Source: Loripinus fragilis
Lineage: Eukaryota; Mollusca; Bivalvia; Lucinida; Lucinidae
Direction: 5' to 3'
Assembly (NCBI GenBank): GCA_964019695.1
Contig: OZ026531.1
Location: 9,495,701-9,559,700, forward strand
Length of the DNA stretch: 64,000 nt
A model generated the notes under the pieces. It saw nothing but the letters and a program-made list of their open reading frames with translations. It did no database searches and had not been told where the DNA came from. Both the position numbers and the translations under genes were made by a program. This document shows positions 12,829-24,912 of the stretch, one piece after another. Positions within the stretch are counted from its first letter, which is position 1. The number at the start of each line of letters is the position of its first letter.

Positions 12829-12903
12829 GCTGGACCCCGAGGGTGGTGCTGAAAACCGAGCCTGAAAGGCGAGGGTTTCAACGACCTCGAGGGGTCTAGC
12901 AGA
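12829..12903. repeat. Decayed hairpin with nested loop stem
   Basis: GGACCCCGAGGGTGG...GAAAACC pairs imperfectly with GGTTTC...ACCTCGAGGGGTC. The centre CGAGCCTGAAAGGCGAG has an inner GCCT/AGGC stem and CGAG on both sides. Confidence 0.5.
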
Positions 12904-13654
12904 TTTTAGTTTATCAGAAAATCATATTTGATCGGCATTATTGCATAAAGACATTCTGTCACTTGAAAACTATGGAAAAACGCTTCGAAAAATTCAGTTT
13001 TGTATTACATTAATGGCGTGCAAAAGCATGAAGGATTCGTTCGTTTTAAAAAAGCTTGTTCCAGAGCAAAGACTTACGTCATCCTAACGTCACTAAATTA
13101 CGTTCATTTCTATGCACGTTATACTGTTGATGACGTCAATTTTTGTGACGGCCTAGAATGCGTATATGTCAAGTACAAAAGCCGTACATCAACAGCATGT
13201 GAATTGCCTGATTAATTCATGGGTTTGTCGGTTAAAACATGGCTGTTAATAACGTGCGACACGGCTTTTCATGCAACAATATGCATTCTTGCATGGGAAT
13301 TCGTTACGCAAAGCTGTTTGAAGCCGCAAAATCCATGTTCAAATCATGAGATTCACGTGCTGTTTGAACATGGCTTTTACTTGAAAAAGCCTAAACTGGG
13401 CCCTGATTTGCATACATGACGTTACACTGGAATGCGTTGCGGCCGTGACTGATCATTTCGCCGAAGCTTTCGTTCGCGAAAACGTTGCACGCGTATATGT
13501 GACGTTGTGGTGACGTAATGACGTTCGAAAGTTGACGCTGACGCCATTTTCTTTTGAGAAATCAAGTGTAGGAAAGTGGATATTTAATGTTTAAGCGACG
13601 TTTTCTAGCGCGGTTTATGCTGAAATCAGGTTAAATATGCAAGAATAACGATCA

Positions 13655-13795
13655 CACATGTGTGTTTCATTGCATTAACACTTGCCGTGTCCCTCGGGCG
13701 ATGTTTGCACACTCGGCCTAATGGCCTAGTGTTCAGACTGCTTCCTCGGGACCCGGCAAAAGTTAATGCATGAAAAAAACATGTGTGATCCCTAT
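13655..13795. repeat. Hairpin with nested loop stem
   Basis: CACACATGTG, CATTAACACTTGCCG and GTCCCTCGGG on the left pair with CCTCGGGACCCGGC, AAGTTAATGCATG and ACATGTGTG on the right. The centre CGGCCTAATGGCC forms a small inner stem. Confidence 0.65.
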
Positions 13796-14057
13796 ATTGT
13801 TATATGCCTTATGAGTGTTTACTATAGAAAATTGACGTGTTTCAATCGCTGACAGCTGTACTTTTCATCTAAATTTCACGTGTCGCAATGCGACAAATCA
13901 CTGACCGCGGACATGATTCCCATTAATACATGGCAGCAGAGGGCGTCATTGCCATTGAAGCCCGCTCAAGGACATCGTCTGCAAGTTTAGATATATCGTC
14001 GCTAATATTTTATGACTAAACTATTTCCATTACCATAAAATACGCTCCTTTAGCATA

Positions 14058-14244
14058 CCGGACAGGCGGCAATCGAAAACGCTCTGAACAATCGATGAAC
14101 ACGGATCATAAATCGCTAGAAGCAGTATTTTCGATTGCCATTTGTCGCCAGTCGGGCGACAAACGACAATCAACAACTATGTTTCAAACAATCTTAGAAC
14201 TACGTTCGTCGATAGTATTTACGTTTTCGATTGCTGCCTATCTG
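14058..14244 (+). mobile_element. MITE family 2, copy 1
   Basis: Ends CCGGACAGGCGGCAATCGAA and TTCGATTGCTGCCTATCTG, inverted. Internal ATTTTCGATTGCCATTTGTC and a second inverted segment. Copies 2 and 3 lie at 14837-15030 and 16531-16762. Confidence 0.7.
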
Positions 14245-14836
14245 AAGTGTTTATTGAATATAGGCCTGCTGAATACGTAGCCAAAACAATTCGAAACAAG
14301 GGCTACTATGAATAATTTACATTTTCTTGTTAATAAATATTCCTATTAAATATAATTATTCAAAAATGATCCTTATTCAAGTCACCCTTACAATGTCTAT
14401 CATTGTGTCTCCTTCTAATGCAAAATAATCACCCATTTCATCACAACCAGTAGAATCATGGCATAGTATTAGGACTGCAAACTGAGTACAATCCTGTTCC
14501 TCTCCATCCCTTTGGGAATTGTGCAGACATATCCTACCTTAAAGAACAATTCAAGCTGCATCAAATAAGATATGTTTGCACTCTTATAACCAGGGCGTTA
14601 GCCTGTAATGGTATGTTACGTATGTTATCATATCAATTGAAGAATAAATTAATTGAAAGTCTGAGAAACAGACAGAAGGCATAAAACTATCTATCTATTT
14701 GAATTATGCATGTAGTTTGCAAGCTAAATACTTTTGATATATAAGAAAGTGTTTTTGACAAATATACAGCTTCCTATGGTGTTATATGTGTTACATTGAT
14801 TAAGATTACTTTTTAAAATTGGTAATTGTGACAAAC

Positions 14837-15030
14837 ATCACGGATAGGCGGTAATCGAAAACTCTCCTAACAATTGACGAACGTGGATCAGAAATCGCTA
14901 CAACCAGTGTTTTTGATTGCCATTTGTCGTAAGTCGGGTGACTAATCGCAAACGAAAACTGTCACTAACTATTTCTGGACTACGTTCGTCGATAATATTG
15001 ACGTTTTCGATTGCCGTCTATCCGGTGTGA
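14837..15030 (+). mobile_element. MITE family 2, copy 2
   Basis: Ends CATCACGGATAGGCGGTAAT and GATTGCCGTCTATCCGGTG. Same internal layout as copy 1. Confidence 0.7.
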
Positions 15031-15141
15031 TTTTGCTGTGCGCTTCATGATGCTATGGTGGACGTTTATGTATTTAATTGTATAAAATTATTTGGAACAG
15101 CTTGTGCTTTAAAGGAAAGTATATAACAATGACGATATAAC

Positions 15142-15270
15142 TTCTTTTCTGTATACTAACGTTTGCCAAGCCCGAGTGTGATAATGTGTTGCAGCCCAAA
15201 CCGCGAAGCGGTGAGGGCTGCAACACATTATCACACTCGGGCATGGCAAACGTTAATATACGGAAAAGAA
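15142..15270. repeat. Near-perfect hairpin with ~55-bp arms
   Basis: AACGTTTGCCAAGCCCGAGT, GTGATAATGTGTTGCAGCCC and their inverses, separated by a short loop that itself holds ACCGC-GAA-GCGGT (15198-15211). Confidence 0.75.
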
Positions 15271-15324
15271 TGTTTTATCCTCTTGTTAATAATGCAGTAG
15301 CCTGTATGATGGTGTCGATGGGGT

Positions 15325-15790
15325 TTACTAATTAGCGAATTATGGTCCTAAAATTTAACGATTAGCGAATTTTGACCCTAAATTTAACCGTTTACGACTT
15401 TGTAGGGTTAATTTTACCGAATAGTGAAATGAGAGATGTAGTGATTTAGCGAATTACGGCCTACTAGTAAAAATCTAATGATAAGCGATTTTGGGGCGAA
15501 AATTACCGAATAGCGGAATGGCACATTTTATCGGTTAGCGAAGCAATGCCATCTCGTAAATGCTCATAGACGGGGTTTTTATGTTTACTGATTGTACTGA
15601 TTTTTGGGATAATTTTTTACCGATTACTGAATTTTGGGCCTACATTTTGCTGATTACTGATTCTAGGGTTAAAATTTAGCTGATTAGCGATGTTTGGGCC
15701 TTAGTTTTACTGTTAAGCGATTGTTGGACAACATTTTACAGATTAACTATTTTTTGGCCCTAATTTTACTGATTAGCGATTTTAGAGGTA
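15325..15790. repeat. Degenerate ~30-bp minisatellite
   Basis: Repeats of a unit like TTTACCGATTAGCGAATTTT plus GGGCCTAAAA, about 14 diverged copies in one orientation. No coding. Confidence 0.7.
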
Positions 15791-16530
15791 TCCCATTTAG
15801 ACCCTCCTGTATTACTGTTGTATTCCGTTATCACAAACATTGCATACTTTCCTTACACCAAGATGCACTGTAGCGTCACCTGGTCACTTGGTATGTGATA
15901 AGCTATCCGTTTGGTAACATGCTTCTTGTATAGTCGCAATTAAACTTTTTCACAGTAGGACAATACTTGTAAATCTGTATATAGTACCGTGTTTTCATAA
16001 TATTTATATTTCCTTAAAATTTATTATTCATTTCATTTATGTTGTTCCTATATGTATGCTTATGTATTTCAAACTCTCCTACTTGGAGGAAATAAAGTAT
16101 ATCTATCTATATATCACCTTAAAATTTACCAAGTTGGACTACTAGAGAAGTCTAAAGTATGGGTCGAGTCTTCATCCGCCCAAACGCTAGTATGTATGTG
16201 AACAACAAAGACTCTGGCAAGTATGTACATTTGCAGAAAATCGCTTAGTAATCGTTGTTTTACAATGCGATAAGTACCAAAATCTCATGAGATGGCATTA
16301 TATTGCACATTTTAGGACTAATATTAAGTTTGCATTTCTTTGACACTCCGTAGGATATCCAGCATTGCAATATAGCCAATTTTATATAGAGGTTTCCCGA
16401 CACATTCCGATAAGTTCTGAGTACTTTCCGACCAATCCAAAAACATCCCAATAACGTGACTTACATGTTTATTCAATTAAGCATTTCAGATATCCAATGA
16501 TGACAAGTGAAAAAGTGCGAGTTTGTGTAA

Positions 16531-16762
16531 TCACACCGGGTAGGTGGCAATCGACGAACGCTATCAACAATCGACGAACGCGGATCAAATATCGATAGAA
16601 ACAGTGTTTTCGAATGCCATTTGTCGCCAGCGGATCAAAAGTCGATAGAACTATTGTTCTCGATTGCTTTTAAATGGCAATCGAAAACACTGTTTCTATC
16701 GATTTTTGGTCGACGTTCCTCGATAGTAATGGCGTTTTCGATTGCTGCCTACCCAGTGTGGT
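16531..16762 (+). mobile_element. MITE family 2, copy 3 with extra inverted segment
   Basis: Ends TCACACCGGGTAGGTGGCAA and TGCCTACCCAGTGTGG. The interior adds a second ATCGATAGAA...AGTGTT pair absent from the other two copies. Confidence 0.7.
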
Positions 16763-18285
16763 AATAATTGGTTATGTTAAGGCCTGTTTAGATGGCATGA
16801 TTTTGTCAGCCTGACAAATCATGTATGATTTTGTCATGTATGATTTTTCTGTTCAGACGGCATTACAATGTCATGTGTGATTTCTTTCAACAGTGAAGAA
16901 AACTGGCTGGGCACCTTGAGCTATCTCATCATGCTCTACATTTTTTGCATTGCTATAGCTAACTCGAAGCAATATGCGTATATTGCTTCGAGTAGCTAAG
17001 TACATGTGTTAACACTCATTCCCGTAAGTGACGACTTTTGTCATCTGCTAACATTGTGAACATTTTAAACAAAAATCTGAAAATATACCTCTTTTCTTCA
17101 TCAAAATTACACAAAGGGGTCACTGTCAAAATTCATATTTCAAAACTCAAAAATCAGTCTAGCGCCCCTCAGACGATTTCTGGCTGTATAGACGGAAATT
17201 CTTTTACCTGTTGCATGTCTAAGGTGTTTAAGAAGTTTCCAAGCGCCATGGAGCGATAACGTCATGTTGACGTCACTATGACCCTAATTTCAAGTGGCGT
17301 CGTTATTCGTGGTCTCCCTGGCGGACGCTTGTCATTTTCAATGCCAGGCTGTCGAAAACGTGTTTGCAGACGATAAAGTGTTTGTCCATTACACCCAAAA
17401 CTGCGTGGCACGTCAGCAACACGTGTACCTGCTTCAAGACGTCAAAACGCGGTATTTCTGTAATTTGTTGATAGCCTGGACGGCGATTTAATCTTGCTAA
17501 CACTGAATTTTCTCTGGATTATTGCAATAGGAACACCTCTCTTTTAGTATCAAACAGCATTTGAGAAAATAACCCTGCCGGTTTACCGCAGCACGTGCAC
17601 ATCGTGCATTTTGATATTTGGTTGATACAGTCTAATAGAGGCATTATTTGTCACACAATAAACGAATACATGTAAAGTTACGATAATACAACTCATATAT
17701 ACAATTTGACAATGATATATCCAGTATTGTTGATTTTATGAGAAAACATAAATACTGACTTAACTTTTTCTTCTGAGTATATATTGCTAGATTGGCTTGA
17801 AAGCACCTTGTCACAGTGCCACTGGTGTTTTGCTGAGGTATTGAGTCTCTCTTAAAATCGCGAAATGTTTACATCATCACCGGTGTATGGATACACCGAT
17901 ACACTGGTGCTATGACGTCACCAATGCTGACCACAGAATGTAAACAGCCACGCATGCTTTCTGAAATACCTAAAATTTGTTTTCGACGTAACAAAAATAT
18001 ACAAAACGGCACTGAATGGCCCTTTTCAAATAATCCGAACTTCGTATGCAATATATTCAAGGCTGAATTATACAAAACAGAATTACTGTTGGTGTGTTGG
18101 TGCTGGCCATGTGCAACAGGATAAATTTTGATTGGTTAGTCATGTGATATAAGTTCATGCGACTTGAACTCCAAGAAAACTACTGAAGGCATTTGAAATT
18201 GGCTATACCCCACCACTCATTGGCCACTAGCTACACATAAACGGTTATTGTGTACTATTTTGCTTCGTAAACCATTCAGCTTATA
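16763..18285. other. No gene; small hairpin
   Basis: CTCGAAGCAATAT / ATATTGCTTCGAG (about 16962-16994) is a perfect inverted pair with a 4-bp centre. A second short palindrome surrounds 17880-17906. Open frames at 17294-17503 overlap on both strands and look random. Confidence 0.45.
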
Positions 18286-18287
18286 TA

Positions 18288-18986
18288 TACTGTCCACAAA
18301 AAGTAGAGGATATTGGGACATAAAAAATTCTAAAAATTAAAATCCTTAATTGTCGCATAAATAATTTTGTATTTTCATAGAGCAATATGTAAGCCAGTTT
18401 TCCTGCTTAATTTGAGGCTTGAAAATCGGGTAATGTGACCTTAAGGACGTGCCAAAGAAACTAGGGGTCAACACCCAAATTTCACAAAAAAGTATCAAAT
18501 TTTTGGGCATGCTTTCGATAATGCATGCTTAAGATGCATTATGGATATCTTTGTTTTTTTAAGATTTTTTTTTCGCGTACCATAATTTTTATTTCTAGGA
18601 GATAGGGCGTTGATAAAACTGTAAAAATGACACAATTCACTAAAAATGACAGACTTTAGCCTCACATTCCTGAAATTTAGGCCAAAGAGATCAAAACAAT
18701 TTCTGAACATAAAGAATATTGAATAACGAATATTTTCTTTAAAAAAAAGCATAGCCATTGCATAATCCGTCACCGTGATATTCACGTGTGAAATTGAAAG
18801 GCTACCCCTGGTCTAATTATGGTTGTCTCAGAAACATGTGACCCGATTAATCCTTGAAAATTTTATTCATATTGACTGTGAAATGACTTTGCTTATTAAT
18901 ACTAGCTGTTTCAGGTTTATGACATTCGTTTGGTAAATGTTATATTTTTTTAATATTCGAATATCCCCTACTTTTTGTGAACAGTA
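18288..18986. mobile_element. 0.7-kb Tc1/mariner-type MITE
   Basis: Ends TACTGTCCACAAAAAGTAG and CTACTTTTTGTGAACAGTA, inverted with few mismatches and flanked by TA. The interior has no transposase. Confidence 0.75.
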
Positions 18987-18989
18987 TAT

Positions 18990-19575
18990 TATCTGTAATA
19001 AACCCACATTGAAGCAATTAAATGAAGCAATTAATGGGTCTCTGCATTTTCAAGTAGATTCTTTTTTAATTGTCATTAAACGAAGAAAATAAGATTTCGA
19101 TCTGTAAAAATGCACTTTAAAGATTGGCTTGTCAGATTGGCAGAAATGCGTATACATGATATGTTTGCATAAGTGTAGACACAGCTTCTGGCTTTAAAGC
19201 CAGGAATTTAAAGCGAGGAATAAAATCCCCCAGAATGTTTTGTTTTCTGCCACAGAACTATTTAGCCTTTAAAATTCTGAATTACGCCTGTAAATTTTCT
19301 GAATATTTCGCCCCTGTTTTATGCAGGATTACGCCCTGAAGCTCATATATTCCTGGAGACTGCAGAAAAATCCGCCTTCATTACGGGCGAATTGTAGGGT
19401 AGCAACATGTACACCCCTGCAAAACAAATGACCAAAATATACTTACTCTTTGATTCAGACATGTTGAACCTCTATCGAAAGAGTAACTTTTTTGATAAAA
19501 ATGGAGAGTAAGTCGATATGGCCTTGTCGCTTCTGAAGATAACGAACTTGCAAAACACGACATGAACAAATTTTA
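18990..19575. other. No gene recognised
   Basis: Mixed sequence with a short run of CAGGAATTTAAAGCGAGGAAT-like near-repeats (19200-19225). Nothing else identified. Confidence 0.3.
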
Positions 19576-19578
19576 GCC

Positions 19579-19805
19579 GCGACATGATATTTCCAACAAT
19601 TCGGTATGTGTGACCAGCAAAGGCTCAGATCAGCCTGCGCATACGCTCAGTCTGATAAGAGCCTTTGCTAGTCGCTTGCATATATTATGACTTTTAAGCT
19701 ACTGACCGAACAGCATTTGGACTGTCTAAGCTTAACGGGAGGTTGCACAGGCTCGTCTGAGTATATTCATGTCAAAATGTCACATTGTTGGAAATCACAT
19801 GTCGC
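19579..19805 (-). mobile_element. MITE family 1, copy 2
   Basis: Both ends kept (GCGACATGATATTTCC, GGAAATCACATGTCGC). The central hairpin is closer to the left end, i.e. inverted relative to copy 1. Confidence 0.75.
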
Positions 19806-19809
19806 GGCT

Positions 19810-20620
19810 CATTTAGACAGCACTTTTCTCTAGAAAAGAGGCTTTAATTATAGCATAGTAGTCTTAATTAACATCCAAAACGTCTGTTTCGGATGATAGA
19901 AAAAAAAACGTCTCAGTGAGACAGTACTTCTGAGCTACCTACACTTGTTAAAACAAAGGAGTAAAAAACTGATAGCAATTTTATGCTAAAATATTTCTGC
20001 TCTTCTCGACTGTTGATCGGCTGATAAGAAAAATATATGGTTCCAAAAGTTAATCTTCTTTGACCCCAATGTCAACTTATAGACAAAATCGGATAGTTTG
20101 TTTTACTTTTCAATGCCCTACTATGGACCTACTATGGCCCCAATAACCCCTTTCATTCTGACGGATTTTCCCAAACATATGGATACTATAAGTTTGAGAT
20201 AGTCCATTTTGTGTTTTAAGAGGTCACAGGTTGATATATCTAATGAGGATAAAGGGTTTCATGTTAAAAATTATAACATAACTTTACTTTACTATTAAAC
20301 TTGAGACACGTAGTTTTTTTATTTATAAAATTTTGCATAAATGTGTATTCATGTTGAAAGTTTGCATGGGCATAAAAATAGCAAAACCTTAGCTGGATCT
20401 AAATTTTGGTTCCGTATGATATAAATCTTAATGCTCTGATAGCTTTTGTTGGTATGAAATCATCTTCTTTATTTATCTGTTTTGTACTGCCAGTGCAATA
20501 CACGTAGGATAGACTCATCTATAAAATGACGCAGCTGATAATCTTGTTGGTCATCAAATGGTTCTTTTCATCGCAGCTGCTTATAATATAGGAATGCCAA
20601 TGGTGGGGTTATTTTTTGCA
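19810..20620. other. No gene recognised
   Basis: AT-rich. No splice-compatible open segment or repeat family seen. Confidence 0.3.
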
Positions 20621-20635
20621 TTTAATGCCCAATCA

Positions 20636-20783
20636 GTTCGAGCCTCACCGGCGTCACTGTGTTATGCACTTGAGCAAGACACATTTATTCTTGCTTAGTA
20701 CTGGTTCAACCCAGGAAGACCCGTCTTGACAAAACTGAAAAATTGTTGACTAGGACGTAAAGAATCAAATCAAACATACAAAA
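20636..20783 (+). mobile_element. 5'-truncated SINE
   Basis: Begins at the B box (GTTCGAGCCTC), lacks the A box, and ends AATCAAATCAAAC. It is flanked by a perfect 13-bp duplication TAATGCCCAATCA (20623-20635, 20784-20796), so it was truncated at insertion, not by later deletion. Confidence 0.8.
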
Positions 20784-21090
20784 TAATGCCCAATCAAGAC
20801 TGTCAAGTATCTGCTACTGCCGCCTACCTATCTGTATGTATCTGTATCCGAATGCGCGAGTGTAAAAGAATAGACTGACAAAACATGCCAACGGATGGAC
20901 GGGCATAAGTAATTGTCATACAGGCAGGTAGACGCATTTCACACATAAACTAATGCCGTGACTGACCCTCATTTTAAGGGAAAAAAAATCAGTCCTTTTT
21001 CTTCTCTTTCACCATCTTAATGATACAGTTGGTAATAACTTAATTACCGACGACCAGGCTGTTAAACATCAACATACAATTAGACCTGTG

Positions 21091-21252
21091 TAAAACGGGC
21101 ACTCAAAATAGATACAACAAATATCTTAATGACAAATGGTAGCTTAATGAAGGTCGAAAGTAGCATTCTGTAGTACTTTTGACCTACATTAAGCGATTAT
21201 TTGTCTTAAAACCAATTTTCTGTCTTTCTGAGAGTGACCGTTTTACACAGGT
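21091..21252. mobile_element. Hairpin MITE
   Basis: ACCTGTGTAAAACGGGCACTC near the left end and GAGTGACCGTTTTACACAGG near the right end are inverted. Inner AGCTTAATGAAGGTC / GACCTACATTAAGC also pair. Confidence 0.6.
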
Positions 21253-21308
21253 TTTACTGTACTCGTTTCACTTCTGGTACTAGACTGAGAAGGAAATAAT
21301 AGAGCCTT

Positions 21309-21400
21309 GACATGTGATTTCCAACAATGTAGCAATTTGACAAGTGTAGACTCAGACAAGCTGTGCAGCCTACTTTTAGGCTTAGAAACTCCAAATAAAG
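21309..21400 (+). mobile_element. MITE family 1, left half
   Basis: GACATGTGATTTCCAACAATG through TTAGAAACTCCAAAT. The right half is missing. Confidence 0.65.
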
Positions 21401-21662
21401 AACCTTGTTTCTGCTCGTTATATATAGAATAAACTCATAGAATTTGAACATCTGTAATAATAAGGGCAGCGCTTAACAATACCATTCTAGACTTGATCAG
21501 TATTAGTGCATTGCTCATTTCAGGAAGAATTCATTTTCTCTCATACAATTGCCACAGGCGGGGGCATCTGTGTCACACTGACACATTTCTAATTACTCTT
21601 TATCAGCAGGGGGTATACTTATTGTGTAATTTCCTTCAACAGCTACAAGTTACACAGAGTAA

Positions 21663-21998
21663 CAGGGGCGGATCCAAGTTTTCTGGAAAGGGATTCATAT
21701 GTATAATGGTGTGTAGGTTGGCTTTGCTGATTTTATCTCATTTTTTTTAAAAGTGTAAGTTCATGATATTGAACATTTTACTATAAACAAAAATAAACAT
21801 TTCATTATGTACTGTTTAATGAGGGATTATTCCTACCAAACTGTAAGCTCTATAATAAATACCATTTTCAAAAGTGTGAATTTTCACTTCAAATGTCCCA
21901 TTAAAATGAAACAATTTCATTTATCATAAGATATTTTGAAAAAGGGGGCGGGGAGGGGGTTCAAGTGAACCCTCTGAGCACCGTTTGGATCCACCAAT
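21663..21998. mobile_element. hAT-like MITE
   Basis: Ends CAGGGGCGGATCCAA and TTGGATCCACCAAT, with GAGTAA on both sides (21657-21662, 21999-22004). Internal TTCTGGAAAGGGATTCATAT is shared with 28884-29116 and with a fragment at 8255-8300. Confidence 0.6.
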
Positions 21999-22058
21999 GA
22001 GTAAGACTGGATGAAAAATAAATACATAACACAGCCTTATTGTACTAATCACATATAT

Positions 22059-22064
22059 TTTATT
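22059..22064 (-). promoter_or_regulatory. Polyadenylation signal AATAAA
   Basis: AATAAA on the minus strand, 30 bp after the stop codon of exon 8. It marks the likely 3' end of the host gene. Confidence 0.5.
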
Positions 22065-22094
22065 GACAATGGTCACACAACAATAAACACTTTA

Positions 22095-22193
22095 TCAATT
22101 AATAACATGGTAGTAATCAGCGTTCTGTAAACCGGAAGCAGCTGTCGTCACGTGGTCTATGGTTGGAACAGAATTGCAATGTTGTACACCAAG
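22095..22193 (-). CDS. Exon 8, terminal coding exon
   Basis: Acceptor TTTTTCAG, entered in phase 0, 32 residues then TGA at 22095-22097. The C-terminus reads NADYYHVIN, comparable to the DAFYVIE-type ends of BPSL0067-family proteins. It carries one Cys that could pair with exon 7. A 3' UTR of about 30 bp follows to AATAAA. The preceding 7-kb intron contains the 12-unit tandem array and the foldback element. Direct joining of exons 7 and 8 keeps frame, but an intervening phase 0-0 exon cannot be excluded. Confidence 0.5.
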   Translation of the reverse strand, partial: LGVQHCNSVPTIDHVTTAASGLQNADYYHVIN

Positions 22194-22699
22194 CTGAAAA
22201 ATAAATGACAATGTAATTAGGGTTAAGCAAAGCCCACATGTTTATTCAAAAATAGGTTTTATTGCACCTTGCATTGATATCCCAATGTTAAACGTCAAAG
22301 ACATCACAATACGCAAAGTGAAAATACATGCTGGCGCAATAAGCAAGTTATTGTATGGTTTTGCACCTGTACAGGAAATAATCCTCTCTCAAAAGCTGTA
22401 AGATTATCTACCCAGACACATAAACCATACAGTAACCTCTGATCGTGCAACGCGTAATAATATTTCAACAGTCTATAAGTTCAGCTTTATTTCACACTAG
22501 TATCATATGATCAGGACAATTGGGTGAATGGGGTGGGCATACATGTTGCGGTTATTTAAGAAGCAAGAACTTTTAGCTAGCACAGAGGTTTTCTAACTTA
22601 TAGAATGTATCATTTTATACTCAGAAGAAGAAATGTCACAAACACGTGACGAATGCTCCCAATGGAATTGGTCTAGCATAAGACACATTAGAGGAAAGT

Positions 22700-24450
22700 T
22701 AACTGTAATATAGGAGATATGCTCCAGACAGGAAAAACCTAGAAATGAGGCAAGAAGTCAATGTCAAGGTCAAAGTGACCCAAAATGGTATGCACCACTC
22801 TGCCATCCCAAGAGGAATCAACACCCCAAATTTGGGATTCCTACATCAAATAATATAGGAGATATGCACCAGACTCAATGCAGTTTCTAAAAACTAGGTC
22901 AGAGGTCAAGTTCAAAGTCACAGTGATCAAATAATGGTACACGGCACTTCGTCATCCCAAGATGCATCCACTTACCAAATTTGAGATTCCTACATCAAAT
23001 AATATAAGATATATGTTCCAGACACGTTTATTCTAAAAACTAGGTTAGGTCAAGGTCACAGTGACCCGAAAATGGTAGACAATACTCCGCCATCCCAAGA
23101 TGCATTCACACACCAAATTTGGAATTCCTACCTCAAAGAATATAAGAGATATGCTCCGGACACAATAATTCTTAAAACTAGGGCAAGGTCACAGTGACCC
23201 AAAAATGGTACGTGACACTTTGTCATCCCAAGATGCATTTACACACCAAATTTGAAATTCCTATCTCTAAGAATATAGGAGATATGCACCAGACTCAATG
23301 CAGTTTCTAGAAACTATGTCAGAGGTCAAGTTCAAGGTCACAGTGACCCAATTATGGTACGCAACACTTCGTCATCACAAGATGCATTCACATACCAAAT
23401 TTGAGATTCCTACCTCATATAAGAGATATGCTCTGGGCACGATATTCTTTAAACTAGATCAGAGGTCAAGGTCATAGTGACGAATAAATGGTACGCAACA
23501 CTCCACCATCCCAGGATGTATCCACACACCAAATTTGGAATTCCTACCCCAAAGAATATAGGAGATAGGCTCTGACCATATTATTTCTTAAAACTAGGTC
23601 AGAGGTCAAGGTCACAGTGTCCCAAAAATGATATGTGACACTCTGTCATCCAAAGATACATTTACACACCTATTCTGGAATTCCTATCTCTAAGAATATA
23701 GGAGATATGCACCAGACTGATTGCAGTTTCTAGAAACTAGGTCAGAGGTCAAGGTCAAGGTCACAGTGACCCAATTATGGTACGGTACTTTTTGTCATCC
23801 CAAGATGCATCCACACACAAAATTTGAGATTCCTGCCTCAAATAATATAAGACATATGCTCCGGACACGATTATTCCAAAAACTAGGTCAGAGGTCAAGG
23901 TCAAGGTCACAATGACCTGAAAATGGTATGCGACACTCCGCCATCCCAAGATGTATCCACATACCAAATTTGGAATCCCTACCTCAAAGAAAGAAGGGGA
24001 TAGTCATCGGACACAATAATTCTTAAAACTAGGTCAAAGGTCAAGGTCATAGTGACCTGAAAATGGTATGTTACACTCTGCCATCCTAAGATGCATATAC
24101 ACACCAAATTTGGAATTCCTATCTAAAAGAATATAGGAGATATGCACCAGACTCAATGCAGTTTTTAGAAACTAGGTCAGAGGTCAAGTTCAAGGTCACA
24201 GTGACCAAATTATGGTACGCGACACTTTGTCATCCCAAGATGCATCCACACACCAAATTTGAGGTTCCTACCTCAAATAATATAAGGGATATGCTCCGGA
24301 CACGATTATTCTAAAAACTAGGTCAGAGGTCAAGGTCAAGGTCACAGTGACCCGAAAATGGTACGCGACACTCCGCCATCCCAAAATGTATCCACATACC
24401 AAATTTGGAATCCCTACCTCAAAGAATCTAGGAGATATGCACCGGACACG
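22700..24450. repeat. 12-unit tandem array, period about 143 bp
   Basis: Each unit has CATCCCAAGATG, a CACACCAAATTTG...ATTCCTACCTCAAA stretch, GAGATATGC, AAACTAGGTCAGAGGTCAAG and a GGTCACAGTGACC palindrome. CATCCC occurs at about 22803, 22951, 23090, 23222, 23370, 23507, 23645, 23795, 23940, 24081, 24229 and 24375. The array ends in a GGACGGACGG run (24465-24500) and ATATGCCTCCC, ends common to dispersed mollusc repeats. Unstopped frames here are repeat artefacts. Confidence 0.85.
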
Positions 24451-24676
24451 AAGCGGGACAGACGGACACACGGACGGACGGATGGACGGACAGTGCAATT
24501 ACTATATGCCTCCCAAATCTCCATTGGGGGCATAAAAACAATAAAAGGATATTAAACTTCTTTTGAAAATATAACATTTGAGAAATAATTTCCAAAAAAA
24601 GTATCTCTGTATCTGATAGAAATACCAGTCTGCGATTCAGCAAAATGAACAATAAAATTTACAGTTCGCTGGTTAT

Positions 24677-24912
24677 GCCCAGGTCACACATTCAAGGACT
24701 GGACGCCGGATTAGCCACGGATGCACATTCGTGGCAATCCGTATTGGTCCGTAGCTTTCCGTATTGCATCCGTTATCATACGTAGTAGTACTTAATCATA
24801 CGTATATAGTGCATCCGTATCGGACTACGGAAATTGGCTTTTTCCGGGGTCATCCGTGAGATTTAATCCGTAGTAGAACCGGCGAGGTGATCCGTGAATG
24901 TGTGACCTGGCC
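24677..24912. mobile_element. Short TIR element with ATCCGT repeats
   Basis: Ends GCCCAGGTCACACATTCA and TGAATGTGTGACCTGGCC are inverted copies. The interior is dense in ATCCGT/ACGGAT. It has no coding potential. Confidence 0.6.

Noticed and set aside
15325..15790. CRISPR-like array
   Set aside because: Units are adjacent and degenerate without unique spacers, in a eukaryotic context. An ordinary minisatellite.
17294..17503. Small gene in a CpG-richer patch
   Set aside because: Both strands are open to a similar length, there is no splice-compatible extension and no similarity recognised.
23721..24652. Overlapping open frames on both strands
   Set aside because: They follow from the ~143-bp tandem unit being open in several frames. 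They repeat with the unit.
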